From assembly GCF_020400585.1 (NCBI RefSeq), contig NZ_JAINVF010000009.1:124001-188000 (forward strand): 64,000 bases of DNA. The letters run 5' to 3'. Position 1 is the first letter of the stretch. Every line of letters begins with the position of its first letter. Positions 41,555-50,386 of the stretch are shown here, piece by piece. The translations under genes were made by a program, and so were the position numbers. Source of the stretch: Streptomyces sp. NK08204 (GTDB lineage: Bacteria; Actinomycetota; Actinomycetes; Streptomycetales; Streptomycetaceae). The notes beneath the pieces were generated by a model. The model was not told the origin of the DNA. It ran no database searches and saw only the letters and a program-made list of their open reading frames with translations.

Positions 41555-44500
41555 GCGACCTGTCCGGGGCGGGCGCGCGTGTGCTGCTCCTCGCCACCGC
41601 CCGCCACGACGGCCCCACCCTGCCCCCGGTGCCCTCCGCCGCCACCACACTCGACGCGCTGCGGACGGCCCTGATCGAGCGGTGCGGCGTGCCGCCCTCC
41701 CACATCCGCGCGGAACTCGACCCGCCCGACGCGAGATCGATGGCGCAGGCGGTCGCGGAGGAGGCGCAGCGGGCGGACACCGTGCTGCTGGTCCACTTCG
41801 TCGGGCACGGGCTGCTCGACCAGGACGGCGAGTTGTATCTGGCCGCCCGCAGCACCGACCGGCTCGATCCCGGCCTGGCCGGGCATCAGGCACTGTCCTT
41901 CTCCGCACTGCGGCAGGCGCTCGCGGCGAGCCGGGCGTCATCCGTCGTCCTCCTGCTCGACTGCTGCTTCTCCGGCCGCCCCGCTCTGGGACGCGGCCTG
42001 TCCGTCCCGGCGTTCAGCATGGATCCCACGCCGGGCCTGTACTTCATCGGCTCCGCCGAGCAGCTCGCGCTCGCCCCGCCGGACGCCACACGCACGGCGT
42101 TCACCGGCGCGCTCATCGACGTCCTCACCCACGGCGACCCGCGCGGCCCGCACCAGCTGACCCTGGACCTGGTGTACGACGCGGTGTTCCGGACCATGCG
42201 GGACCGGCAGCTGCCCCTGCCCCGCAGGCAGGCCGAGGGCCGCACCGGAAGCCTGGTCGTCGCCTCCAACCCCGCGGTGCCCGCCCAGACAGAGCCGGCC
42301 GAGGCGGCCGAGCCCGCACCGGGCCGCTGCCCCTATCCGGGCCTGAGTTCCTTCGGGCCGGAAGACGCCCGGCTGTTCTGCGGGCGCGAGCGGATGCTCG
42401 AACGGGTGCTCACCGCGCTGGAGGAATCCGCCGGCACGCCCGCCGGGGCGGGACCATGGGTTCTGATCGGCCCCTCCGGCTCCGGAAAGACCTCCCTGCT
42501 CAACGCCGGGCTGCTGCACCGGCTGCGGGAGAACGGCCTGGCCGGCTCGGCGGGCTGGCCGGTGCTGCGCCTCACCCCGGGCGCGAGTCCGCTGCGGCGC
42601 CTGGCCGCTCTGCTCGACGTACCGGCCGAGGAGGCCCGGGAACTCCTGCGTACGGCGCCGGAACGGGCCACGGACCTGGTCGACCGGCTGCTCGCCGACC
42701 GGCCCGGACAGCGGCTGATCGTCCTCGTCGACCAGTTGGAGGAGGTGTTCACGCTCTGCCGGAGCGACGAGGAACGGACGGCGTTCCTCCGGGCGTTGAC
42801 CGTCATCGCCACGCCGGCGAAGGCCACGTCCGCGACGCCGCCCGGCCTGCCCTCGCCCTCGCCCTCGCCCTCGCCCTCGACGCCACCGGAGCCACCGGAG
42901 CCACCGGAGCCACCGGCGGGGCCCCTCTCCGCGACACCACCGGCCGGACCATCCGCCGCCGCACCACGGACGGAACCCTCCGCCGTGACACCACCGGCAG
43001 AACCCGTCGCCCTCACGACGCTCCCGGCCGAGCCGGCCCCCGTCACGGCATCGGACGGCAGCCCGCCGCGGGCGCTGGTCGTCCTCGCGCTGCGTGCCGA
43101 CTTCTACGGCCGGGCCACCTCGGAACCCGACCTCCTGGCCGCGCTGCGGGACCGCCCCCTGCTGGTCGAGCCCATGCGGGCCGAGGAACTGCGCGCCGCG
43201 ATCGAGGAGCCGGCCGTACGGACGGGGCTGGAGCTCGACGACGGGCTCGCCGATCTGATGCTTCACGAGTTCGGTGCCATGAACGGCGGGCAGCCCGCGG
43301 CCGGGGCGCTGCCGCTGCTGTCCCACGCGCTGCTCACGACCTGGAAGCACCGCGCCGGATCACGTCTCACCTTCGCCGGATACCGGAAGACCGGCGGCAT
43401 CGCCGAGGCGGTGGCGAACACCGCCGAGGAGGTGTACGAGACCCTCGACCCGGACGGCAGGCAGGCCGTCAAACACCTGCTCACCCGCCTGGTCCGGGTC
43501 GGCAGCGACTCCCCCGACACGGCCCAGCCCGTGGAGCGTCCCACCCTGCTGCACGGCCTGCCCGACGCCGCCGCCCGGCAGGCGCTCGAGCGGCTCACCG
43601 AGGCCCGGCTGCTCACGCTCGACCAGGACACCGTACGCATCAGCCACGAGGCGCTGATCCGCGCCTGGCCCCGGCTGCGGGAATGGGTCGACGCGGACCG
43701 CGAATGGCTGCGCGCCCGCCAGCAGCTCGCCGACGACGCCCGGTCCTGGGAGCAGTCCGGGCAGGACCCCTCGCTGCTGTACCGCGGCAACCGGCTGGCC
43801 GGGGTGCGCGACCGGGCGGCGGGGGCCTCCGCCGGCACGCGGGACCTGGAGCCCCGGCCGGCGGCGTTCCTCGAGGCGTCCGTCCGCCGGCAACGCCGCA
43901 GCGTCCGGCGCACCAGGTTCGCGGTGATCGTGCTCGCCGTGCTGTTCCTGGCCGCCTCGGTGGGACTGGCCGGCTCCGTCGTCTTCCAGCGGCGAGCCGA
44001 GCGGGCGCGCCAGCACGAGCTGGCACGGTATCTCGCGGCCGAGGCCGAGGACCTGCGCGACCGGCAGCCGGACCTGGCCAAGCAGCTCAGTCTGCTGTCG
44101 TTCCAGATCGACCACGAGGCCGGCCGGGGCGCCCTGCTGAACAGCCAGCGCACCCCGGGCCTGATCAACGACGGTCATCCGGCACACGACCTTGCGACCA
44201 GCGCGGACGGCAGTGTCCTCGCGATCTCGACCGGGGACTCGATCGTGCTGCGCACCCGCGGCGGCTCCCACCGGATCGGGGCGACGGCCGGCCCGATCGC
44301 CGTCAGCCGGGACGGGAAGACCCTGATCACGGCCACCTACGGCAGCGGCCGGTCGACCATCACGACAGTGCGGCTGTGGGACGTCTCGCGGCCCGCGCGT
44401 CCACGGCAGACCGCGGCGCTCAGGACGGACCACCCCGTCACCTCGCTCGCTGCCGGTGCGGACGGCAGCACCGTGTTCGCCGGGCTGGCGAACGGTGACG

Positions 44501-46311
44501 TCCGGCTCTGGGACATCCGCGACCGAGCCGCACCGGCCGCCCTGCCGACCCTGCACGGGCACAGCAGACAGGTCGACTCGCTGGCCGTCTCGCCCCGGCG
44601 CGGGCTGCTGGCGTCCATGAGCGTGGACGGCCGGATCCTGCTCTGGAACGTGTCCGACGTGAGGCATCCCGGGCGGGCCGCCACACTCGCCGGGGCGCCG
44701 TTCACCGACTCGGGCGACCACAACCCCCTGCACCGGGTGGCGTTCGACCGGACCGGGCGGCTGCTGGCCGCTCCGATGCCCGTGAAGTCGAACAGCGACC
44801 TGGGGCTGTGGCGGGTCGACGCCCCGGGTACGCCCCAGCGGATCCACCGGGACGGGGAGTCGGACGAGTTCGCCTCGGGCAGCTGCTTCGAGAACATGAC
44901 GTCGCTGACGTTCAGCCCGGCCCGCGATCACGTCGTCGGGACGTGCGGCGACAAGTGGCAGGCGTGGGTGTACGCGGCCGACACCAAGCCCGCCCTGCTC
45001 GTTCCGGGGACGTCCATCGGGCTCGGCAGCGCGGCGGTGACGTCCTCCATGGTCCTGTTCGACCCGGGCAGGAGCCGCAGGCTGCTGCAGGCCACCGACC
45101 GCGGAGTCTTCGTCTGGTACCTGTCCAACGCCGCTCAGCCGGGAGCCGACGACTTCCTGGCGCTGGAGCCCGGCACGGGCGGCCAGCTGGCCTTCGCGGC
45201 ATCGGGCCGGAAGGAGCTCATCGCGTGGCAGGGTGCCGGCCGGAACTACCTGGCTGCCCTGTCCGGCCCGGGGAAGAAGAAACTCCTGGCCATCACGCAC
45301 TCCCCGAACATGCTCACCGGCGAGGACATCGAACTCAGCCGGGACGGCCGCCTCCTGGCCGACGTCGAGGTCTTCGGGCGCAAGAACGGCAAGCCGCAAT
45401 ACGTCGGAGTGATGCTGCGCGACACGGCCCACCCCACCGGCGCACCCCTGGCCACGATCGGCGACGAACTGAACAACGGGGTGTCGGCGCTGGCCTTCAG
45501 CCCGACCGAGCCGCTGCTCGCCGTGTCCGACATGAACGGCTGGATCGCGAGCAACCACACCAAGCCCGTGGTCCGGCTCTTCGACATCAGCAACCCGCGG
45601 CGCCCGCGCCAGGTCAGCCGGATCCCGGTCACCGCCATGTCCCTCGCCTTCTCCCCGGACGGAAGGACGCTTCTCACCGACGACTCGCCCCTCAAGAAGC
45701 CGAAGGGCTCGCGCCCGTCCACGGCGATGCGGCTGAAGAGCTGGGACGTCACCCGCCCCGCGCACCCCGCCGAGCTGTGGTCCCGGCGTCTTTCGGTGGA
45801 CGTCAGTTCCGTTTACCTGGCCTTCCGGCCGGACGGCAAGGTGCTCGCGGCCTACCAGGGCAACGGAACACTGCGGCTGTGGCGCCTGCGCGGGAACCGG
45901 CCGGCCGGCCCTCCGGCCGAGGTGCGCATCAGCGAGTACGGCGGTTCCGTCGCCTTCAGTCCGGACGGGAACCGTCTCGCCCTGCTGGCGACGAACATCT
46001 CGTCGGCCTCCGCCGGGACGGGTGGCTTCGCGGACGGGCAGCGCGTGGAGATCTGGAACGTGAGCGACCCGCGCGATCCGACCCGGGAGTCGTACCTGCC
46101 CACCTCGGACGTCGCCACGCTCTACTCGCTCGCCTTCAGCCCGGACGGCCGCCGGCTCGCGGTCACCCGGATGAACGCCGGAGTGGACCTGTGGGACATC
46201 AGCCCGAGGCCGGTCATCTCGGACCTGTGCAACTCGGTGGGCGATCCGATCACGCGGCGGCAGTGGAAGCACTACCTGCCGGACCGGCCGTACGCGCCCC
46301 CCTGCCGGTGA
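41551..46311 (+). CDS. caspase-like / STAND NTPase / transmembrane / WD40-like repeat effector
   Basis: 1586 residues from GTG 41551. Residues about 8-235 form a caspase-like (clan CD) peptidase: His86 in VHFVGHGLLD and Cys139 in LLLDCCFSG are the expected dyad. A STAND-type NTPase follows: PYPGLSSFGPEDARLFCGRE, Walker A GPSGSGKT (307-314), RLIVLVDQLEEVF, with a Pro/Ser-rich insert (about 425-505) before VVLALRADFYGRA, then a helical region to about 780. One membrane segment lies at about 789-811. From about 870 to the end are beta-propeller repeats (VRLWDIRD, LLWNVSDV, LAFSPDGRTL, VDLWDIS). The domain order matches signal-sensing apoptosis-like proteins: the propeller senses, the NTPase switches and the protease acts. 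Confidence 0.88.
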   Translation: MSDLSGAGARVLLLATARHDGPTLPPVPSAATTLDALRTALIERCGVPPSHIRAELDPPDARSMAQAVAEEAQRADTVLLVHFVGHGLLDQDGELYLAARSTDRLDPGLAGHQALSFSALRQALAASRASSVVLLLDCCFSGRPALGRGLSVPAFSMDPTPGLYFIGSAEQLALAPPDATRTAFTGALIDVLTHGDPRGPHQLTLDLVYDAVFRTMRDRQLPLPRRQAEGRTGSLVVASNPAVPAQTEPAEAAEPAPGRCPYPGLSSFGPEDARLFCGRERMLERVLTALEESAGTPAGAGPWVLIGPSGSGKTSLLNAGLLHRLRENGLAGSAGWPVLRLTPGASPLRRLAALLDVPAEEARELLRTAPERATDLVDRLLADRPGQRLIVLVDQLEEVFTLCRSDEERTAFLRALTVIATPAKATSATPPGLPSPSPSPSPSTPPEPPEPPEPPAGPLSATPPAGPSAAAPRTEPSAVTPPAEPVALTTLPAEPAPVTASDGSPPRALVVLALRADFYGRATSEPDLLAALRDRPLLVEPMRAEELRAAIEEPAVRTGLELDDGLADLMLHEFGAMNGGQPAAGALPLLSHALLTTWKHRAGSRLTFAGYRKTGGIAEAVANTAEEVYETLDPDGRQAVKHLLTRLVRVGSDSPDTAQPVERPTLLHGLPDAAARQALERLTEARLLTLDQDTVRISHEALIRAWPRLREWVDADREWLRARQQLADDARSWEQSGQDPSLLYRGNRLAGVRDRAAGASAGTRDLEPRPAAFLEASVRRQRRSVRRTRFAVIVLAVLFLAASVGLAGSVVFQRRAERARQHELARYLAAEAEDLRDRQPDLAKQLSLLSFQIDHEAGRGALLNSQRTPGLINDGHPAHDLATSADGSVLAISTGDSIVLRTRGGSHRIGATAGPIAVSRDGKTLITATYGSGRSTITTVRLWDVSRPARPRQTAALRTDHPVTSLAAGADGSTVFAGLANGDVRLWDIRDRAAPAALPTLHGHSRQVDSLAVSPRRGLLASMSVDGRILLWNVSDVRHPGRAATLAGAPFTDSGDHNPLHRVAFDRTGRLLAAPMPVKSNSDLGLWRVDAPGTPQRIHRDGESDEFASGSCFENMTSLTFSPARDHVVGTCGDKWQAWVYAADTKPALLVPGTSIGLGSAAVTSSMVLFDPGRSRRLLQATDRGVFVWYLSNAAQPGADDFLALEPGTGGQLAFAASGRKELIAWQGAGRNYLAALSGPGKKKLLAITHSPNMLTGEDIELSRDGRLLADVEVFGRKNGKPQYVGVMLRDTAHPTGAPLATIGDELNNGVSALAFSPTEPLLAVSDMNGWIASNHTKPVVRLFDISNPRRPRQVSRIPVTAMSLAFSPDGRTLLTDDSPLKKPKGSRPSTAMRLKSWDVTRPAHPAELWSRRLSVDVSSVYLAFRPDGKVLAAYQGNGTLRLWRLRGNRPAGPPAEVRISEYGGSVAFSPDGNRLALLATNISSASAGTGGFADGQRVEIWNVSDPRDPTRESYLPTSDVATLYSLAFSPDGRRLAVTRMNAGVDLWDISPRPVISDLCNSVGDPITRRQWKHYLPDRPYAPPCR

Positions 46312-46351
46312 CCGCCCACCGGACCGCCGGCCGCCGTGCGAAGCTGAGGGG

Positions 46352-46750
46352 GTGACCCTGGAGGATCTGGTGCGGCTGCGGCGCGCACGTGACCGCATGG
46401 ACCGCGAGTACGCCGAGCCGCTCGACATGACCGAGCTGGCCCGTGGCGCCCTGATGTCCCCGGGGCACTTCCAGCGCAGCTTCCGCAAGGCGTTCGGGGA
46501 GACCCCGTACAGCTATCTCATGACCCGGCGGGTCGAGCGGGCCAAGGCGCTGCTGCGCCGGGGCGACCTCAGTGTGACCGAGGTGTGCCTGGCCGTCGGC
46601 TTCACCTCGCTCGGCTCCTTCAGCTCCCGGTTCACCGAGCTGGTCGGACAGACGCCGAGCGCGTACCGGGCCCGGTCGCACGAGACGAGCGCGGCGATCC
46701 CGCCCTGTGTGGCCCGCAAGTTCACCCGTCCCCGCCGCCGCCCGTACTGA
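46352..46750 (+). CDS. AraC-family regulator (DNA-binding domain only)
   Basis: 132 residues from GTG 46352. The two AraC helix-turn-helix motifs span about 20-115: LDMTELARGALMSPGHFQRSFRKAFGETPYSYLMTRRVERAKALL and LSVTEVCLAVGFTSLGSFSSRFTELVGQTPSAYR. No ligand-binding domain is present. The next gene encodes a VOC-family protein 34 nt away; AraC/VOC pairs of this type are frequent in Streptomyces, and the regulator may control its neighbour. Confidence 0.93.
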   Translation: MTLEDLVRLRRARDRMDREYAEPLDMTELARGALMSPGHFQRSFRKAFGETPYSYLMTRRVERAKALLRRGDLSVTEVCLAVGFTSLGSFSSRFTELVGQTPSAYRARSHETSAAIPPCVARKFTRPRRRPY

Positions 46751-46784
46751 GGCACGGCACATCCGCCGGCCTTAGCGTGTGGTC

Positions 46785-47201
46785 ATGGACGTGAAACTCG
46801 CACAGTGCTTCATCGCCGTCGACGACCACGACAAGGCCCTCGCCTTCTACCGTGACGTACTCGGCCTCGAGGTCCGTAACGACGTCGGCTTCGAGGGGAT
46901 GCGGTGGGTGACCCTGGGCTCGCCGCTCCAGCCGGACGTGGAGATCGTGCTGGAGCCGCCCGGGGCGGACCCGGACGCCTCTGCCGCCGACCGGCAGGCG
47001 ATGGCCGAACTGCTCGCCAAAGGCATGCTGCGGGGCGTCATCTTCACCACCCCCGACTGCGACGCGCTGTTCGAACGGGTCCGGGAGTCCGGGGCCGAGG
47101 TGCTCCAGGAGCCGATGGACCAGCCGTACGGGGTCCGCGACTGCGCCTTCCGTGACCCGGCCGGCAACCAACTGCGCTTCCTCGAGCGCCCCACGCGCTG
47201 A
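46785..47201 (+). CDS. VOC (glyoxalase/bleomycin-resistance fold) protein
   Basis: 138 residues from ATG 46785. One VOC unit pair: LAQCFIAVDDHDKALAFYRDVLGLEVRNDVGFEGMRWVTLGS and a second half VIFTTPDCDALFERVRESGAEVLQEPMDQPYGVRDCAFRDPAGNQLRFLE. The final DPAGNxLxxxE motif supplies a metal-binding Glu; the N-terminal His usual in glyoxalase I is replaced here (CFIAVDD). Substrate unknown. Likely co-transcribed with the AraC gene. Confidence 0.9.
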   Translation: MDVKLAQCFIAVDDHDKALAFYRDVLGLEVRNDVGFEGMRWVTLGSPLQPDVEIVLEPPGADPDASAADRQAMAELLAKGMLRGVIFTTPDCDALFERVRESGAEVLQEPMDQPYGVRDCAFRDPAGNQLRFLERPTR

Positions 47202-47251
47202 AAGCCGCCGGCGCCACCCGGGCGCGCGGGGTTCATGCCTACACTCGGACC

Positions 47252-48001
47252 GTGATCATCCGCTGGACGTACGTCTTCGCCGACCGCCCCACGGCACACC
47301 TCGCCGAGGCCCGCGCCTTCTGGACGGAGGTGACCGGGACACGGCTGTCCGAACCCCGCGGCGAGCGCGGCGAGTTCGTGACGCTCTCGGCCGACGGTGC
47401 GGACCCCTGCGTAAAGCTCCAAGGCGTCCTGGAGGGCGACGGCGGAGCGCATGTCGACCTCTGCGTCGAGGACGTACGGGAACTGGTCGGGACGGCCCGT
47501 GGACTCGGCGCGGACCTCCTCGCGGACCACGGCGACTGGGCCGTGCTGCGCTCACCCGCCGGCCTGCCGTGGTGCGCGGTGCCCTGGCAGGGGGAGACCG
47601 TACGGCCGCCGGTGATGGAAGGCAGCCGCCTGGACCAGGTGTGCCTCGACATCCCGCCGTCCGCGTACGACACCGAGCGCGCCTTCTGGGCGGAGCTGAC
47701 CGGCTGGCAGCAACTGACCGGATCCCGCCCGGAGTTCCAGGTACTGAAGCCGCCGCCCGGCATGCCCCTGCGGATCCTGTTGCAGCGGCTGGACACCGAA
47801 CGCCCCGCCTCCGCCCACCTGGACCTCGCCTGCGCCGACCGCGCCTTCGTCCGCGCCCGGCACGAGCGGCTGGGTGCGGACATGGCCGGTCAGGGTCCGC
47901 ACTGGACCGTGATGCGCGATCCGGCCGGCGGCACCTACTGCCTGACCGACCGGGACCCGGAGACGGGCGGACTGCCCGGCGGCGGTGTTCCCGCCGCCTA
48001 G
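47252..48001 (+). CDS. two-domain VOC family protein
   Basis: 249 residues from GTG 47252. Two complete VOC modules: residues 1-118 (AEARAFWTEVTGTRLSEPRGERGEFVTL ... AVLRSPAGLPWCAVPW) and 125-240 (LDQVCLDIPPSAYDTERAFWAELTGWQQL ... HWTVMRDPAGGTYCLTDRDP). The internal duplication is evident from AFWxELTGW repeats. Metal ligands are not obvious. Its stop overlaps the convergent DUF952 gene's stop by 4 nt. Confidence 0.88.
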   Translation: MIIRWTYVFADRPTAHLAEARAFWTEVTGTRLSEPRGERGEFVTLSADGADPCVKLQGVLEGDGGAHVDLCVEDVRELVGTARGLGADLLADHGDWAVLRSPAGLPWCAVPWQGETVRPPVMEGSRLDQVCLDIPPSAYDTERAFWAELTGWQQLTGSRPEFQVLKPPPGMPLRILLQRLDTERPASAHLDLACADRAFVRARHERLGADMAGQGPHWTVMRDPAGGTYCLTDRDPETGGLPGGGVPAA

Positions 48002-48330
48002 CCCCAGGGCTCCACGTCCACCACGGCGTCGACCGGCACCGGCCCGTACACGTGCGGGAACTCCTCGCCGCCCGGCTTCACGGACTCGTACCTCACCGGC
48101 ACGTCGAGCCGGGCCGGGTCCACGACCAGGACCACCAGGTCGTCCGGGCCGTCGTACGCGCCGTAGAGCAACCCGGCGATACGCGGGAGCTGTTCGCGGG
48201 TGGAGAAGTGGATGAACCCCTCCTCCTGGAGGGTGCGGCCCCGGGTGGACATCTCGTAGGCGCCGCGCTCGCGGGCCGCGTCCCACAGGGAGCGCTCGGT
48301 GACGTGGTAGATGGGCGGAAGTTTCGGCAT
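47998..48330 (-). CDS. DUF952 family protein
   Basis: 110 residues. Family features: IYHVTERSLWDAARERGAYEMSTRGRTLQEEGFIHFSTREQLP and YGPVPVDAVVDVEPW, with the invariant GFIHxS motif. DUF952 proteins share an ADP-ribosyltransferase-like (ART) fold and are of unknown function. No signal peptide. Convergent with the two-domain VOC gene. Confidence 0.93.
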   Translation of the reverse strand: MPKLPPIYHVTERSLWDAARERGAYEMSTRGRTLQEEGFIHFSTREQLPRIAGLLYGAYDGPDDLVVLVVDPARLDVPVRYESVKPGGEEFPHVYGPVPVDAVVDVEPWG

Positions 48331-48389
48331 GCGCCCACGCTACGCGGCGCCCCGCTGCGCCGCGCCGATGTCGTCACGCGCCGATGTCG

Positions 48390-48809
48390 TCACGCACCGA
48401 TGCCGTCCGGGCCGTCCATGATCGGGCGGATCACCACGGGGTAGTCCGCCAGGCCCTCGGGACCGGGGCAACGGGTGACGCGTTCGGCGATCTCGGTGAC
48501 CCGCTCCAGGCTCGCGCAGTCCAGCACCCAGTAGCCGGCCATCACTTCCTTGGTCTCGCAGTACGGACTGTCGGTGATCAGTGTGCCGCCGTCCTTGCCG
48601 CGCGCGACCAGCCGGGTGCGGGCGGGCTCGGCCAGGCCCTCGGCGTCGATCAGCTCACCGGTCTCGGTGAGTTCGTCGTTGATCACGCTCATGTACGCGT
48701 ACATCGCCTTCAGCTGCACCTCGGTCCAGGACGGGGAGTGCGGGGTGGGCCGGCCGGCCATCGCGTCGTAGTCCGCCTGCGTGGCCTGCACCATCACCAG
48801 GTACCTCAC
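48390..48809 (-). CDS. YCII-related (DGPF-type) protein
   Basis: 139 residues from GTG 48809 with GGAGG 6 nt upstream. It begins VRYLVMVQATQADYDA and shows GELIDAEGLAEPARTRLVARGKDGGTLITDSPYCETKEVMAGYWVLDCASLERVTEIAERV, characteristic of the DGPF/YCII domain (dimeric alpha-beta barrel). The His-Asp pair used by some YCII enzymes is not evident. The start overlaps the zinc-ribbon gene stop by 4 nt. Homologues often sit beside ECF41-like sigma genes; none is here. Confidence 0.9.
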   Translation of the reverse strand: MRYLVMVQATQADYDAMAGRPTPHSPSWTEVQLKAMYAYMSVINDELTETGELIDAEGLAEPARTRLVARGKDGGTLITDSPYCETKEVMAGYWVLDCASLERVTEIAERVTRCPGPEGLADYPVVIRPIMDGPDGIGA

Positions 48810-49027
48810 GGTCCGCCTCCTTCGGCCTGCTCCGCAGTGCCCGGTGGGCGGCGCCGGCCCTCGGCCGCCACGGCGCCGCCTGGCGGCTCGGCGCGGGCCG
48901 GGCAGTCGGGGTTGTGGCACGGGCCGGGGCCCCAGACCGGCACCCAGGCGCCGAGCGTCTTGTGCCGCCCGACGACCGTTTCGACGGGCTGCCCGCAGAC
49001 CGGACAGACCGGTTCCTCGCTGGCCAT
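48806..49027 (-). CDS. small zinc-ribbon protein
   Basis: 73 residues from ATG 49027. A likely zinc site is built from CPVCGQPVETVV (C-x2-C) and GPGPCHNPDCPAR (C-x4-C), 30 residues apart. The tail is Gly/Pro/Glu-rich and disordered. No other domain. It precedes the YCII gene with an ATGA/GTGA-type overlap, so the pair is co-translated. Confidence 0.75.
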   Translation of the reverse strand: MASEEPVCPVCGQPVETVVGRHKTLGAWVPVWGPGPCHNPDCPARAEPPGGAVAAEGRRRPPGTAEQAEGGGP

Positions 49028-49143
49028 GCCCCAAGGGTAGGTCGGCCGGGGGCTCAGCGCTTCCCGCACCACGGCCGCACGAGCACCGATCACCCGGTGG
49101 GGCACCCGACCGCGTCGACCACTTCACCGCCCCGTCCGCCCCG

Positions 49144-50310
49144 TCAGCCACTACGCCTCGTCGCGAACTCCGCCAAGGCAAGCAGTCCGCCCGCCGCCTT
49201 GGGGGCGGGGACCGCGAGCGCCAGTTGCTGTACGGCCCGGGCCATGCGGTCGGCCGCCTCTGCCTGCGCCCAGTCCCGGCCGCCGGCCCGCTCCACGGCC
49301 AGCGCGGTGCGTGCGATCTCCTCGGAGGTGTCGGCCTCCTTGACGTACGGCTTCCCGTACAGCGCGGCGAGTTCGGCCGCCGCCGGGGTGCCGGAGGTGA
49401 GCGCCGCCACCACCGGCAGGGACTTCTTGCGGGCCGCGAGATCCGTGCCGACCGGTTTTCCGGTGTGCCGCGGATCCCCCCATATGCCGATGACGTCGTC
49501 GATCAGCTGGAAGGCGAGCCCGACCTGCCGGCCGAACCCGTCCAGCGCCGTCGTCCCGTCCTCCCCCGTGCCCGCGTACAGCGCGCCGAGCGCGCAGGCG
49601 CAGCCCAGTAGCGCGCCGGTCTTCGCCTCGGCCATGGCGAGCGCCTCCTCCAGGGAGACCTCGTCCGGGGCGCGCCGCTCCAGGGCGGTGTCGGTGCTCT
49701 CCCCGGCGCACAGCTCCACGACACAGGCCGCGAGCCGTGCCGCGGCCGGGCCGGAGGCGGGGTGCGGGTCCTCGGCGAGGAGCCGGAGGGCCAGCGCCTG
49801 GAGGGCGTTCCCGGCGAGGAGGGCGTCGGCGTCCCCGAACACCGTCCAGGCCGTGGGGCGGTGCCGGCGGGAGGTGTCCCGGTCCATCACGTCGTCGTGC
49901 AGCAGCGTGAAGTTGTGGACCAGTTCCACGGCGACGGCCGCCGGGACGGCCGCCGCCCGCGCCGCCGGGCCACCGAGCGCGCCGGCCGCGGCCAGGACGA
50001 GCGCGGGCCGCATCGCCTTGCCGGTGCCGCCCGCCACCGGTGAGCCGTCCGCGTCCTCCCAACCGAAGTGGTAGAGCGCGATCCGGCGCATCGGGGCGGG
50101 CAGCGACGCGACGGCCGCCCGCAGCTCCGGGTCCACGAGGACCCGGGCCCGCTCCAGCAGCGCCGCCGCCTCCTCCTGCCCGCCGGCCGGGGCGGGCCCG
50201 TGGAACGGACCGGTCCCGGCAGTCGTCGCGTTCCCCGGTCGTTCCCCCGTCGTTCCGGGGCGCGGTGCGCCGGGGGAACCTTGCCTGGTCTCCGTCATGA
50301 AGTCGGCCAT
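49144..50310 (-). CDS. polyprenyl diphosphate synthase-like encapsulin cargo candidate
   Basis: 388 residues from ATG 50310 (ATG 50298 also possible). The first 50 residues are disordered (Gly/Pro/Thr/Ala-rich: QGSPGAPRPGTTGERPGN), then an isoprenyl synthase fold: GKAMRPALVLAAAGALGG, first Asp-rich motif HDDVMDRD, and second QLIDDVIGIWGDP, where the fifth Asp of the second motif is replaced by Gly as in related actinobacterial enzymes. It would condense isopentenyl diphosphate with allylic diphosphates. The gene lies 76 nt downstream of a family 2B encapsulin gene in the same direction; disordered N-termini of such enzymes are known cargo-loading domains in these systems. Confidence 0.88.
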   Translation of the reverse strand: MADFMTETRQGSPGAPRPGTTGERPGNATTAGTGPFHGPAPAGGQEEAAALLERARVLVDPELRAAVASLPAPMRRIALYHFGWEDADGSPVAGGTGKAMRPALVLAAAGALGGPAARAAAVPAAVAVELVHNFTLLHDDVMDRDTSRRHRPTAWTVFGDADALLAGNALQALALRLLAEDPHPASGPAAARLAACVVELCAGESTDTALERRAPDEVSLEEALAMAEAKTGALLGCACALGALYAGTGEDGTTALDGFGRQVGLAFQLIDDVIGIWGDPRHTGKPVGTDLAARKKSLPVVAALTSGTPAAAELAALYGKPYVKEADTSEEIARTALAVERAGGRDWAQAEAADRMARAVQQLALAVPAPKAAGGLLALAEFATRRSG

Positions 50311-50386
50311 GGCGCCCCCTCGAGCGGCCCGCGGACCGCCGCGCCGGTGCCGGTCCTGGTGCTGGTGCTGGTGACGTACGGAGACG

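Noticed and set aside
43360..46488. 1042-residue minus-strand frame opposite the effector
   Set aside because: Antisense shadow; no motif, and the plus strand encodes clear caspase, NTPase and propeller sequence.
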